A stretch of 64,000 nt of DNA from Oscheius onirici (taxonomy: Eukaryota > Nematoda > Chromadorea > Rhabditida > Rhabditidae). Shown here piece by piece: positions 1 through 12,518 of this stretch (position 1 is the stretch's first letter; every line of letters begins with the position of its first letter). Under the pieces are notes generated by a model that made no database searches, had not been told where the DNA came from, and saw only the letters and a program-made list of their open reading frames with translations. The translations under genes were made by a program, and so were the position numbers. The stretch spans positions 3,856,398-3,920,397 of the forward strand of contig OW051469.1 in assembly GCA_932521025.1 (NCBI GenBank). Reading direction: 5' to 3'.

Positions 1-960
1 GACGCTCTATATTTAACCACACTTTCTGCGGAATCGAGAATATGTGAGAGATTTGATGAATCATTTGGTAAAACAACATGATTTGTTTTCAAATTTGAAA
101 TTTTTATAAAAAATGTAACGGAAATCTACCAAATCTCGAACAATGTTCACAATTTTAGTAGCGCTCTGGATGCTCGCTTTGATCGACGGTATACGCTTGA
201 TCCATGATTGTTTTTCTACTTTGTAATCGCTATTCCTCAGTCGCATTTCTAGTTCGGCGAACGGAAACTTCACCTGCTCGAATGGAAAAGAGAACACATC
301 GTCCATACACCGTGGTTCACATTTGGTGAAGGAGAACGGGACCACGGTAGAATAATCTTTAATACGAGCGGCTACATCAAGGCTGGTGCCACGCTCTAAC
401 CAAACTCTTCCTAGACCCTAAAATTCGTAAAGCTGACAGAATTATACAAACTTACCATGATCAGCCTAGTAATCCTGAGGCGGATGCCAAACTTTTTGAA
501 ATTCCCGGACATGAAGATATGAGTAGACTTGTTCATCCTCAGAGAACGAATAAATATATTGGGATGCATCTGTTACAAAATTGCCGTCTTTTTAAAAACA
601 ACCCATCTTGGCGAAGATTGCGATAAGATCATTGTCCGAAGAGAGAGCGCTTCCGGTAGTTCCAGAGAATATCCGGCTCTTCTTTCTATAGTCTGGATGT
701 ACTGATCTTCAACTTCCTGATTCCAGTATTGGAGTCTTTTATCCCCTTCGCAAATCGTATCTTCAAATTCTCTGATGGAACGTGCAAGAGAGGTTCAATT
801 TCACGAAGAGAATTGTGAATTTAATTGAGCTAGATTGCTCACAAGAAGAATTCAATCAAAAGTTGAATTATTTTTTCAAAGTAACACTAGAATGTGTACC
901 AATTTTTATTTCACTTCAACAGAAACAATTCTTGAAATGATTCAAGAGAAACAAAGGACC
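1..960. other. Left flank, no supported gene
   Basis: No complete gene is visible. A 94-codon open frame runs on the minus strand from 345 to 61. On the plus strand about 410-650 reads through without stops in one frame with ordinary protein-like composition before a TAA. Neither matches a family I recognise, and neither has clear splice sites or a convincing start. They may be remnants of the retroelement to the right or of a gene beginning outside the window. Confidence 0.3.
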
Positions 961-1357
961 AAACATGGTCAACAAGAGCACAAGCTCAGGAACTGAAAAC
1001 TGGGTGCTCGTTCAAATTGGGCGGGTCCTTTGCGTGCCGTGGCCGCGCGGGAAATTTGAATACGAGTTAAGTGGAGAGGATTGGAGAAAGCACAATTTCC
1101 AAGATAAAATTGAAAGAAGAACAGTTGGGAAGAGATCACACAACTAAAAGACAGAATAAAGAATATGAAGAACGGACCAAATAGACAGGAGAGGTATCGA
1201 CGGGCTTGACATGCCCTCCCTCGAGAAGACGGCGTCCCGACGTCAATGAGCTTGGCGGAAGTTGTGCTTTCGGCCACGGAATTGAGACCTGGATCGTGTG
1301 CGGGAGTCTTGGCGTCGAACAGGAGTGGTGGTTGCATCAGCGTCACGTCTTCCTTGA

Positions 1358-3496
1358 TCACGAGGAGTCTGGCGGTAGTTGTAATGAGGGGCTGAAGAAT
1401 GTCCACGATGACGGTGACCTTGGAAAGAGTGGCGGAGGCAGCGATCTCTTGTTGAACGGGCTTGTACGAGCGTCTTCATAACGGTTTCTTGGTGGAGAGT
1501 GATTGAACGGGGGCTCATCTTGCATCTCGAGACGTCTTTTCTTGGTGAAGTTGTTGTCCCTCTTCAGCTTCTTGTCGACAGCGTTGAGGCGTTGGGTCAT
1601 CTGGTTGAGAGTTTTCTGAAAACGACTCAAAATATCGAGAATTTCGATTGGCGGGTCGGAATTGTGTTTTGTTTTGACAATATTCAAAGGCGTTGTCTTT
1701 TTGACATCAGCTACGTGATTTTCAATGGCTTCAGCTAAATCCGATACTCGATTGACTTTAAATGTGTTTTCTACGGGCTTCAGACCTCCGATCTCAAGGT
1801 TTTTGTTCAAAATCATGGCATCCTGTGTTGGATTGTTTACACGAACGTGTGTTTTCCCGTATTTGTTGAGCTTATATATTCCTGAGCAACCGTATGTTCT
1901 TCCTTTGTGATCTTTGCTTGGATTGAATATTCTTTCCCCAGAAATCGAGGGAGCTACTATTGGGACTCATCTAGTTTCGTTAGGGAATATAACAATTCGA
2001 CTTTCAACTTTTGCGAGCTCAAAACTACGACGTTCATGATTGGTAGTGACGGCAAGTTGAAAATCCGAGTCGACATCTTGCGGGACCGGCGAGACATGGT
2101 CTACGAGCTTCGGTTTGACAGAAGATGTGTGGTTAGCGTTGGATTCGGTAAGGACAGTTGTATTATCAAAGAAGTGGCGTAGAAACTAAGCGCAATACCA
2201 AGGTCGGCGAATGCATTCGTGCCGATGACAACCTCATTCGGGTCCTCATGTGGTGATTCTTTGACGAGATGAAAGCAAACTGGGGAAGTGATGTTAATCA
2301 CGTGTATTCTAACCTCCGATGTGAAAACAGTGATTATGGGTAACTTATTTTCCGAGGCATCAAGAATATCGGATTTCTCCGCACCTTCTTCAAATTGAAC
2401 GTGTTCGTCAAGTAGAAGTCCAGCGAGTTTTAGCTTTTTCCAAAGACCTATAGACATAACGCTTGGTTGGGCTCCAGAATCAATCAGTGCTCTGATTTTC
2501 TGACCAAAAATCGTAACTTCAAAGCTAGGTTTGTTTCCGAAGATTTTCAGACCTTTTTTCGAAAGTTTCTTGACAACTTTTGCCGTGTGAATTGCCATAT
2601 TTCCAAACTTATAGAGAACATCATCTATTTTGGGACGAGAATCGTCGTCAACGGGAATGTTCGAGCTCAAATCGGTTGTGTTTCTCGAGATTCTGTTTCT
2701 GGGTCTAGGAGGGAAATTTGGTCGTTGGGGAGCTTGCTGTTGGGTCGGAGCTCGTGGCTTACGACACTCAGGACTTCTATGACCAGCGATTCCGCAATTA
2801 TGACAGACAGGTGGTCCAAAAGGTCTGCATTCATCTTTCTGTCTCCGATCTTTCTGTGGGAACAAAAGTGTTGTTGTATGGGTTTGGCGGATAATTTTGA
2901 CGAGGAATAGGTGTATTGTGAGTCAAACGCTTTTCGTATGATCTGACAAAGCTTCTCGACGCTCTGTGGGAACGCTGCAATTGGAAAGCAAGTGTTTTCA
3001 TTTCACTATACATCTCGATTTTGCTACAATTTTCTAGGATTCTCAAGGCTTCGATAGCACCCGACCAGCCAGCAATTTGATCACGCAGACTATTAGCTTC
3101 CATCGCCACCGTTGTGTTTGACCGGTTCCTTTCGCGGTACATCCAATCTGGGCGCTGCTCCTGTGCCTCTGCTCTGGCCATTCGATCTGAGCATCCGAGT
3201 TGAGCCTGTTCCTGAAAACGTCTGTTTTCGCGGCGAGCATGAAGGATACCTCCATCAGTCGAGCCGGCATCGCCGAGAATGAGCTTCTCAGTCCTAGGAG
3301 TGACCTTGTCAGCATCCTGAAAGACAGATAGTTGGGCTTTTAAATCGGCGTTTGTCGAGACTAAGTCGTCAACGACCTTTTTGAGACATTCTAGTAATCT
3401 TTCTAGTCTAATTTTCTGTTTTGTCCAACTAGAAAAATCGATATGAAATTGAAAGCGAGGAGTTACCATCGTTTGATTTCTTGCAGGGAAGAACAA
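1358..3496 (-). mobile_element. Degenerate LTR-type retroelement: gag, zinc knuckle and aspartic protease
   Basis: Three minus-strand blocks read in order. Block 3496-2831 is a gag-like charged, helical region. Block 2865-2101, overlapping it by 35 nt in another frame, begins near a CCHC zinc knuckle (CHNCGIAGHRSPEC) and continues into a retroviral-type aspartic protease with the active-site turn ALIDSGAQPSVMS and a later VVIGTNAFADLGI segment. A third frame (about 1910-1358) resembles the spacer between protease and reverse transcriptase. No reverse transcriptase, RNase H or integrase is seen down to position 1, and the reading frame is broken at least twice. A Ty3/gypsy or BEL/Pao-like origin is likely; the class is not decidable without RT. 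I did not find LTRs. Confidence 0.75.
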
Positions 3497-3593
3497 AAGC
3501 CTACACTAACATCTAAATAGACAAAGAGACAAACAAACAGCTGTCTAGAAATCATTCGAAAACCGTTTATCATCACAGTGTATACGACAAGGT

Positions 3594-4225
3594 TTACCAC
3601 TTTGGTTTGTATGTTCTCAGGAGGTCACAGTAGGCATGAGGGTCAAAAGGGGAATCAGGGTTTCCAGCATAACACGAGTAGTCAATTGGAGAGTATTTCA
3701 GACACGGAATACGATTTCCAATGGACATCATATCAGTCAAAGAACAGATATTTGGGAATATCTTGAACGGCTCTTCTCTTCCGAATCGTAAGTATGAGCA
3801 GATCAACAGGAGGTATACGTTCCCGGTTGGGTACAATGAAAAACCTTTGTTTTGTTTATAGGTGCAACATCCTTCCAAGACTTCGGTGAAAGCCTCCCTA
3901 CTTTCTGTAGAATACAACTCAATATAGGAAGCCTTGAATGTTGCGTAGCTCTTCCATTTCTGAAAAAAAAAGTTTGTCTCTCTCTCTCTGTCTTTGTTCG
4001 ATCCTTACCTCCACAATTTCTGCTACCACGCCACTATTTGACACCTCGTATTGCTCTACAACTTCAGCTGAATTGAGAAGAGACAGACAGGAAAACCTTG
4101 AGTAAGTAAAGACATGATTGGGCTTCTAAACTGCCCGGCTGAAACTCACCAAACAATCGACGAGCCAAATTCTGTCTGGAGGTGCCAAGATCAAGAGAAA
4201 GAGTCGAGCCAATGATCTTCTGCAT
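3594..4225 (-). CDS. Hypothetical nematode protein, three visible exons, 5' end possibly lost
   Basis: Exons join as complement(3594..3959, 4009..4067, 4150..4225), giving 166 aa from the ATG at 4225. Both introns are short (49 and 82 bp) with GTAAGG and GTGAGT donors and TTTCAG or ATTCAG acceptors, and the frame closes exactly. The protein carries several cysteines in its second half (EGCCTY, IPCLKY, DYSCYAG, HAYCDL) but has no signal peptide in this model. A TTATAG acceptor just upstream at about 4257 suggests at least one further 5' exon. That is where a mariner-type transposase fragment now lies (4264-4467), so the gene may be 5'-truncated. I do not recognise the family. Confidence 0.5.
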
Positions 4226-4263
4226 GGATCTCAGAAGACGATTCTTTTCACCTATAAGAGGGT

Positions 4264-4467
4264 TTGAACAAGCTCGGAACAAGCAGAATGATCGATTTAA
4301 CGCTAAAATCCAGCCGGATGCTTCCGTTCGGCGTCCAGGATATCCTTAAATCCTTGGAAAGGGCATGGGACGAGATAGATGTCGCGTACCTGCGTGCCAC
4401 AGTCGACGCCTTCCCCAAACGACTTCGGTCCTGTGTCGATGCCGATGGCGGAACCTTTGAACTTTAA
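4264..4467 (+). mobile_element. Tc1/mariner-type transposase C-terminal remnant
   Basis: The last about 50 codons (4318-4467) read SLERAWDEIDVAYLRATVDA followed by FPKRLRSCVDADGGTFEL. This matches the pattern of the extreme C-terminus of Tc1/mariner transposases (an AW..ID..LR segment, then FP.RL and a C.dADGG.FE end). No catalytic DDE/D part is present upstream, so it is a non-autonomous fragment. It abuts the 5' side of the minus-strand hypothetical gene ending at 3594. Confidence 0.65.
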
Positions 4468-4593
4468 ACTGTTAACTTGTTTAGTTTTTTGTAGAGAATA
4501 AAACCTTTACGGTCGATTAGCCAGTTCTGTTCTATTTTCGTTTTTACGTAACGATTACCTGGTCAACAACATTATGCCGCACCCTGTATTTTG

Positions 4594-4816
4594 AATTGCT
4601 CCCAAGTCTCTGTGTGTGTCTGAAGCTAATTGAGGATAAGGAGGGGAGCTTTGGGCGCAAACTAGTTTTTAACAAGTCGTGACAGGAAAAGCAAGCGCTC
4701 GAAGGGTTCTTTTGACTTTGGTAGTTACTTTGGAGAGACAAGAGGTAACTGGAGCAGTGTGACGAGGGGAGAACAGTAGGTCTGAGACTCTTTAAAGCTA
4801 GGAACGGGCAGGGCTA
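4594..4816 (+). repeat. Dispersed repeat, copy 1
   Basis: This stretch shares long near-identical blocks with 45593-45850, for example AATTGAGGATAAGGAGGGGA and TTTTTAACAAGTCG. It has the same order and orientation and ends in a similar AAAGCTAGGAA block. Copies differ by point changes and small indels. No coding capacity is convincing. It is an unclassified interspersed repeat. Confidence 0.8.
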
Positions 4817-4986
4817 TTCGGGAGCGGGTTCAATTACAATTTCGGTAGTTTCTATGGAGGGCCAGGGAGTGACTTTTTGGAGAGTAACAGAGGAAAGGTA
4901 CACTTGGCATTACAAGAATATCTGAGAGAAGGTATGAAGGCTTCAATTTCGTTCTCGAAAAAAATTGAATATTATATTTATTATCA

Positions 4987-7015
<2,029 letters not shown>

Positions 7016-7514
7016 TCGTAGGCGTTTCCTGAAAAACTGAGCTAAGAATTCTGCTAAATGGGCACAAAACAGCAAAAAATAAACAAGTTTCTGTTAAATA
7101 AATGCGGTTTAAAGAAGACTGCGTAAAAGAGTGCAGGCTTATTGGTAAACAGCGCGACTTCTGACCCATTCTGAGACTCTCATCTGGAGTTTCCACCACA
7201 GTATTTTTACGTGCACTAATCTTTGAAGGACAAGCTATCTAGATTGACATTTTGAACCGATAGAGACAGAAAGTATGAGCAGGAGTCAACCAGCTCATCA
7301 GAGCCAGAAAGAATCTATTTGTTCAGTTCAAAGTTTCTTCAGCTTCTGCTCTCTGTCGGAACATCTTTATCGCCCTTTCATGTGAGTCTTCCCGTCCGTC
7401 AAGTTCATTCCCAACCGACAACTGACTCTACGTAATCCAACACTACTTCCTTGTCTTTTCACTCAGCTGAACACTCCCCACCCCTGAACTACTAGTCGTC
7501 ACACTAGTGTTCTT

Positions 7515-8636
7515 ATGGACATCCTCTCCCTTGATCCCGTCTGGCTCGATCAGATCGTCACCAAGCTTGAGCTCAAGTCTTTCACTCGGCTCAGAAGGTC
7601 CAACCAGAGTCTTTACCAGTGGTACGGCCATGCCAAGAGGAACATTTCCGTCCATTCTGATCTCATTCTACGGGTACTCATTCACGAGGATCAGGCTGAG
7701 GTAAGTCTGTCTTTCATTTTGTCTGTCTCTCTGTTTTTACCTCTTTTCTAAGCAGAGTTTCAGGTGACAATGTCTCGCCCGAACCAGATCAAAGATATCT
7801 TCTCTTTTCCCCTCTCTGACATCGAAAACTTCAAAGACTCCATCGTCAACATCCGTTTCCAAGGACTCTCAGTAATTCCTATGTGTTGTGGTGAATACAC
7901 TCTTCTCACTCTAACATTTTTAATTCCAGACGCATTCGAGAAGCTGAAAGTATCGCCTCCTTTTCAACAGGTTCTGGACTTTTTGAACCTCCCCTTCCAG
8001 TGCTCTAAACTCTCTGTTCGAGCTGACTTTCTGCCAGTCAACATGGTCAAGAGCCTTGTCAAGAAGAACAGGGCTCAAGAACTGGAAGTTCTTCTGATTC
8101 CAGGATTTGAGGACATTGGCTCTTACGCTACCATTCCTACAGTATGTTTTTCAGTGTTTCTTTAAATTCAATCATTTCAGAAAGCCCTGACCTTTACCTA
8201 CTGTGACATTCAGCAAGCCAGAGAGATTTTGAAGAAGTCTTCCCAACAGGCTGACCTGAAAATCCAACTGAAACCGATTAGATGTGAGGAAGAAGGACTG
8301 ATCGATCTTCTAAAAAGCGCGGCTGAGGTACGGTAACATAGTCTCTTTTCATAACAGTAACTCTTCCAGACTGATCAGGTCAGAATTGAAGGATCTCACT
8401 ATCCAGAATCCTCTCCTCTGAAGAACATTTCCACTGCGTTTCTTTCTCTCAATCCGATCGAGTGTTTCGATCCCAAAGTAACTCAAATTTTGAAGTCGAC
8501 GGACTCTGGCCGGACACTGCTCCTTGCCCAATTCAAGAAGACCGACCGGGCTGCCTTCGACTTCCATTCTATAAGGAATCTTGGTGACTGTGATAGCTAT
8601 GTACAGAGAGAAATGGTCAATTGGACCGCCTTGTAG
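7515..8636 (+). CDS. F-box-like nematode protein
   Basis: Five exons, join(7515..7700, 7764..7884, 7930..8141, 8181..8327, 8370..8636), 310 aa. Residues 1-40 (MDILSLDPVWLDQIVTKLEL then KSFTRLRRSNQSLYQWY) have the layout of a nematode F-box: a Leu-Pro-like start, a hydrophobic helix, then an LR..N/C...Y/W pattern. The rest is a Leu-rich region without a domain I can name, as in the large nematode F-box/FTH families. If correct, it is a substrate adaptor for SCF-type ubiquitin ligases. The second donor is uncertain: the obvious GTAATT at 7872 gives an immediate stop after the next acceptor, so a GT at 7885 was used to keep frame. All other junctions are canonical. The stop is TAG. Confidence 0.65.
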
Positions 8637-8871
8637 AAATCTATGAACTGAATTGATCATTTTGTTCGGAGTTGGGATTTGAACGGATCAGCTGGCAGCT
8701 GTTTGGTGACTACGTAACATGTCTCGAATTGCAAAGCGAACAGTTGGTAAGGTTCCGGTTGTCTCAATGATCATGGAGTTTTAACAAAGAGGATGAGAGA
8801 CAGAGAGAAAGCCTACAAGAAAGGAGACGGACACAAGAAGGTAGCTTCTACTATCCAAGAACTAAAGATAT

Positions 8872-9408
8872 GCCGGTAGCTACCACCAGACACCTGGGAC
8901 AACAAGAAGAGTCAAAGCCATCCAGTAGAATTGAAGTTAGTTCTACTATTAACAACACTAACACAAGAAAAAGAGAACACAGTCTGGCGACAAATGAAAA
9001 TTTGTCTTGTTTACTATTTATTTGTCTTGTTTACATGCGGCCAGCCAATGCCCAGACGGCGTAGCTTCCGAGGAGAGTGGAGCTGACTGGAGCGGAGCCC
9101 TTGGCGGCGGTGGCTTCGCCCTTCTTGTCCTTCGGAGGGGTTTCCTTGGCCTTGTCTGCCTTTTTGGCATCAGCAGTAGCGTGGCCGGTGGCGAAGAGCA
9201 TGGCGAAGCAGAAGAGCACGACGAGGAAGAGCTTCATCTTGTCCTTGGTGGAGAGGCGACTTCTTCTGGAGGAGCGTCCTTGGGTAACTGCCTCTCTAGC
9301 CGAGAGAGCATCTTACGGTAATTCCTAGAATTAGGAATTAAACTTTCCTTTTTGAAAGTGTTTGTAGCAATAAATTAGGAAAGAGATCAGTTTGAACTCG
9401 TTCTGACA
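8872..9408. repeat. Segment duplicated at 51216-51580 (parent copy)
   Basis: This block contains the small secreted-peptide gene (9031-9237), its 5' flank including the self-complementary CCTAGAATTAGG stretch, and further upstream sequence to about 9408. Most of it recurs with deletions inside a FoxB intron at 51216-51580, in the same orientation. The copy here keeps the intact ORF, so it is probably the parent. Confidence 0.75.
9031..9237 (-). CDS. Small secreted peptide, 68 aa
   Basis: A single-exon frame from the ATG at 9237 to TAA at 9031. The first about 19 residues (MKLFLVVLFCFAMLFATGHA) form a strong signal peptide with a plausible cleavage after GHA. The mature part is Lys/Ala/Pro-rich (AKKADKAKETPPKDKKG) and ends in a hydrophobic tail (LLGSYAVWALAGRM). 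Codon use is strongly biased to C/G-ending codons, which suggests a well-expressed gene. A degenerate duplicate lies in the FoxB gene at 51.2-51.6 kb. I do not recognise the family. Antimicrobial or cuticular roles are possible but unsupported. Confidence 0.7.
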   Translation of the reverse strand: MKLFLVVLFCFAMLFATGHATADAKKADKAKETPPKDKKGEATAAKGSAPVSSTLLGSYAVWALAGRM

Positions 9409-9698
9409 AGTTTGAGCTTCAAAACTCGGACAATTTGTGAATTTTCAGTGGACGGGAGACGGAAACCGACCTTCTCTGAGGCATGCGCTTTATCCTGACC
9501 GAACAGTGTAAAGCTTCCAGTAGAAAAAGACTGCTTGGAAACTTTTGATTGCTCTCTCCTGGTCAATCTGGTCCGATCATTCCAGAAAGAGCGTTTGTTT
9601 CTCTTAGGCTATCAGGTTTCCTCCTCACATAAACGGTCATTTTTGGCGTGTCTGTCAGTGCCTTCGCCGTCTGGCGGCCTCAGATTTTGTTTTACAGG

Positions 9699-11473
9699 AT
9701 GCATCTACTAGCTTTCCTCTTTTTCACTCCGGGGCTCTTAGCCCAGGACCCTTTACCGACTCTGGAACCAGATGTCGTCCCCACAGGACCCCCACTTCCT
9801 TTTGTACCAAGAAAGATGAACGAGAAGGACGAACTCATTTTCGTTCAGGCTGTAAGTTCCCCTTGTTATATGAGTATCAAGCGTTCTAGGTCTGGAGACA
9901 TGGTGATCGTGCCCCTGTCATGACCTTCCCTACTGATCTCCACAAGGAAGACGCCTGGCCTAATGGATGGGGTGAACTGACCCAGGTATCGGACCTCTTG
10001 ACTCTCTGATAATCTTACTGTAGCTCGGAATGCGTCAACAGTACTCTCTCGGTCGTCTTCTCCGTTCCCGGTACATGAACGAGTCTCGGCCCTTCCTTAG
10101 TACCAAGTACTGTCCTAAAGAGGTAGGAACAGAGAGACTCTGTTGGGTTACTGTAACTGATAACAACAGATCTACATCCGTTCGACCGACGTCAACCGAA
10201 CTCTCATCTCTGCCTACGCCAACATTGCTGGAATGTTCTCTGATGGTCAGGCCGGTCGGGACTACCCCGACTATGACCGTTGGCCGACTGGATGGACTCC
10301 TGTTCCTGTCCATACCATCGACCTGGACACTGATCACGTGAGAGTTCTTTGAAGTGACAGGTGACTTGATCTTTTTCAGGCTGGAAATGTGTTTGCTCCT
10401 TGTCCGAGAGCAGTGGAGTTGGATGAGGAACTCAGAGAAAGCAATGAATATCTGGACATGGTCAAGAAGAATCAGGACTTTTTGAATCTGATCTCGAACA
10501 AGACTGGAATGCACATCGAACTACCGATTCTGTATTTGGTCAACGATGTCGCTCACATTGAGACCATCTACAACATGACTCTTCCCGATTGGATCACTCC
10601 GGAATTGACTGTCAGGATGAGGAATCTGACGCAGGTTTGTGTTCCTGTTTCTGATTCTCATCTGGTTGCTCTGGACGTAACTTTGGTGCTGGCTGGTCAC
10701 TGTTAGTAGAGAGGCTGATATCATGTCCCGGTCCGCCAAGAAAGAGGTCTGTAAACGAGGGACATTAATTTAAGAAAAAATAGCTAAAAACAGTTCAAAC
10801 TGGACAGGTATTCGGGAACCAAAACTGACAAACCTCTCTACCTTCCCTTAACAAATCCTTCAAGATTGCCAATGAGTACACCTACGGCATCTCCAAACCC
10901 TACCTTCCCGAGTTGATCAAACTTCGAGGCGGTTCCATGCTCAAACATTTGATCAACAATATGAAGGACAAGGTCCACTGTCGCGAGAAGAAAAACGGCG
11001 GTCCCGAATGCAACTGGATGTCTCCACTCAAATACTACGCCTATTCTGCGGTAACCTAGTCATTTTTTCCAGTGATAAACTGTTTTTAGCATGACACTAC
11101 AGTAGCAGCTCTTTTGACCACTTTTGGTGACGAGGAGAGGGTAATTCGTGGCGGTCTTCCCAAGTATACAGCCTCCGTTGTTATGGAGCTGTGGAAGCTT
11201 GAAAATGTCGGTTATGCTGTCAAGGTTTGTCTCACAGAAAAAAAAACAGGAAAGAGTTCTTTAGATTCTCTTCCACGGAGCCTTCCATCACAACTACCAT
11301 GTGATTACTCATCTCACTCATGGTTGTCCCCCCAATGAGGAGTTTTGTCCGCTGAAGACGTTCGAGAAGAGAAGCATGAAGTTTATGCCGACTGATCTGA
11401 ACCGTGACTGTCAGGTCAAAAGACATCTTCTGGATAACAGAACTGGAAGACATTCTTTCAGATGAGCAAATGA
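9699..11473 (+). CDS. Secreted histidine acid phosphatase
   Basis: Ten exons, join(9699..9851, 9890..9985, 10024..10122, 10170..10337, 10380..10634, 10714..10746, 10865..11050, 11090..11224, 11265..11414, 11462..11473), 428 aa. It starts with a signal peptide ([16 protein letters not shown]) directly after a TTTTACAG acceptor, consistent with trans-splicing. The catalytic RHGDRAP motif spans the exon 1/2 junction and carries the nucleophilic His of branch-2 histidine phosphatases. The proton-donor HD is in [11 protein letters not shown], spanning exons 7/8. Paired cysteines and several NxS/T sites fit an extracellular or lysosomal enzyme that hydrolyses phosphomonoesters at acidic pH, like the nematode intestinal acid phosphatases. 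The short exon 6 and the last 12-nt exon are the least certain parts; the 78-bp intron before exon 6 uses a weak AGAGAG acceptor. No C-terminal membrane anchor is seen. Confidence 0.9.
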
Positions 11474-11510
11474 ATAGTTGTTGAACGACCTGATAGTTCA
11501 GATTCTAGAT

Positions 11511-11606
11511 ACCGTATTTCTTCTAATAGAAGCACTGCTCTATTTGAAGCACTGCTGTAATAGAAGCACCCCAAAACGAGCAGGTTGAAAAATAGAAGCA
11601 CAGTGG
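11511..11606. repeat. Terminal-repeat fragment related to the pogo-type element end at 60.8 kb
   Basis: Begins ACCGTATTTCTTCTAAT followed by repeated AGAAGCACTG units and the CAGGTTGAAAAATAGAAGCA block. The same start and the same complementary blocks occur at 60826-60925, at the end of a pogo-like transposon. This looks like a solo end or MITE-like derivative. It lies between the acid phosphatase stop and the truncated choline kinase. Confidence 0.6.
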
Positions 11607-11681
11607 CGAACGTACGCTTCTCCTGGCGGTAGATGCGAGTGGAGGGTTACGATCCGAGCTTCTCCAGTGCTAGTTGGACCG

Positions 11682-11797
11682 GGACAGGCTAGGCTGGCGA
11701 GAGATGCCAGGGTAGACTTCCGTGTACTACCACCCGGAATTGAACTTGCGATCGCTTTCTTCATAGACTGTCATCCTATCCACTTGACTATCCGGGC
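11682..11797 (-). repeat. tRNA-related SINE-like element, copy 1
   Basis: About 116 bp nearly identical to 22219-22337 in the same orientation. Read on the minus strand it starts with a tRNA-like head: GCCCGGATAGTCAAGTGGAT (A-box-like), then AGTTCAATTCC (B-box-like) at about tRNA spacing. A non-tRNA body ending in CAGCCTAGCCTGTCC follows. Two copies with a tRNA-like promoter and a shared unrelated tail are the structure of a SINE. It is not a functional tRNA gene: the acceptor and anticodon arms do not pair properly. Confidence 0.65.
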
Positions 11798-11825
11798 TTT
11801 GAGATACTGCAACAGGATATTTCAG

Positions 11826-12439
11826 GCAACCAATATCCTGTTTAAATACAGTTGTCCTGGAGGAGAAAACCCGATTGTCATAATTGATTTTGAGTTCGGA
11901 ATGTACAGTTACAGGCGAGTTACATGGACGGAGACAGAGAGAATGAGAAACTGAGACAAAGTTACATAGATACAGAGACTGCGAGAATAAAAGACTGATC
12001 CAGACGATTCCCCAAAACTACCGCTTCCAGAGGATTCGATCTTGCTGTCCACTTCAATCTACTGGCTATGACCTATTACTTGGCCTTCCCGACCTGTACC
12101 GAGTTTGAACAGAAATTGACTGACAAGACTATTCACAAAAGCTTTTTGGAAGGTTATCTCCAAGAAACGTATGAGCTTCTGAAAAAGAAGGGAGTTACTT
12201 TGGAGAGTCAGGGTCTTTCAGGAGATCTGGAACGGTATGAGGCTTCTAAAGTAGGTTACTTTTCTGTTTTCAGAGACGTCGAAACACTGGAAGAGGAAGC
12301 CATGTCCTTCAAGACAGTCCTAAACTTCTGGTGGGCTCTTTGTGACATTATTTGCGACCTGGAGGGCAAGAAGTTTCTGAATTTCTACAATGCTTGGCGT
12401 GATCGAATGACTCTGTACTATTATCTGAAGGATTTCTGA
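11826..12439 (+). pseudogene. 5'-truncated choline/ethanolamine kinase
   Basis: Two exons, 11826..11914 and 12031..12439, encode only the C-terminal part of a choline/ethanolamine kinase. It begins inside the Brenner (phosphotransferase) motif at ATNILF, continues with the metal-binding IDFEFGMYSYRGFDLAVHF segment, and ends with a WALCDII...F.NAWRDRMTLYYYL tail, as in family members. The upstream HxD portion and N-lobe are absent; that space is taken by repeats (11511-11797) right after the acid phosphatase gene. The 116-bp intron starts GCGAGT, a GC-AG intron, and joins YR to GFD exactly as the family requires. What remains is open, so truncation may be recent, or a distant 5' exon may exist. 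The intact enzyme phosphorylates choline in phosphatidylcholine synthesis; this fragment should be inactive. Confidence 0.8.
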
Positions 12440-12518
12440 ACTTTTTTTGTCGATAAACTTGTGTCCGATATGTGTACTGAGAACGTTCAACAACCTGTTT
12501 TAAAAACGGGAAAACTTT

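Noticed and set aside
7872..7929. GTAATT donor in the F-box-like gene exon 2
   Set aside because: Joining it to the TTCCAG acceptor gives a stop within six codons; a GT 13 bases later keeps frame.
12253..12275. 23-bp GTAGGTT...TTTTCAG intron within the choline kinase fragment
   Set aside because: It is too short for known spliceosomal introns and its removal shifts the frame; leaving it in keeps the family C-terminus in frame.
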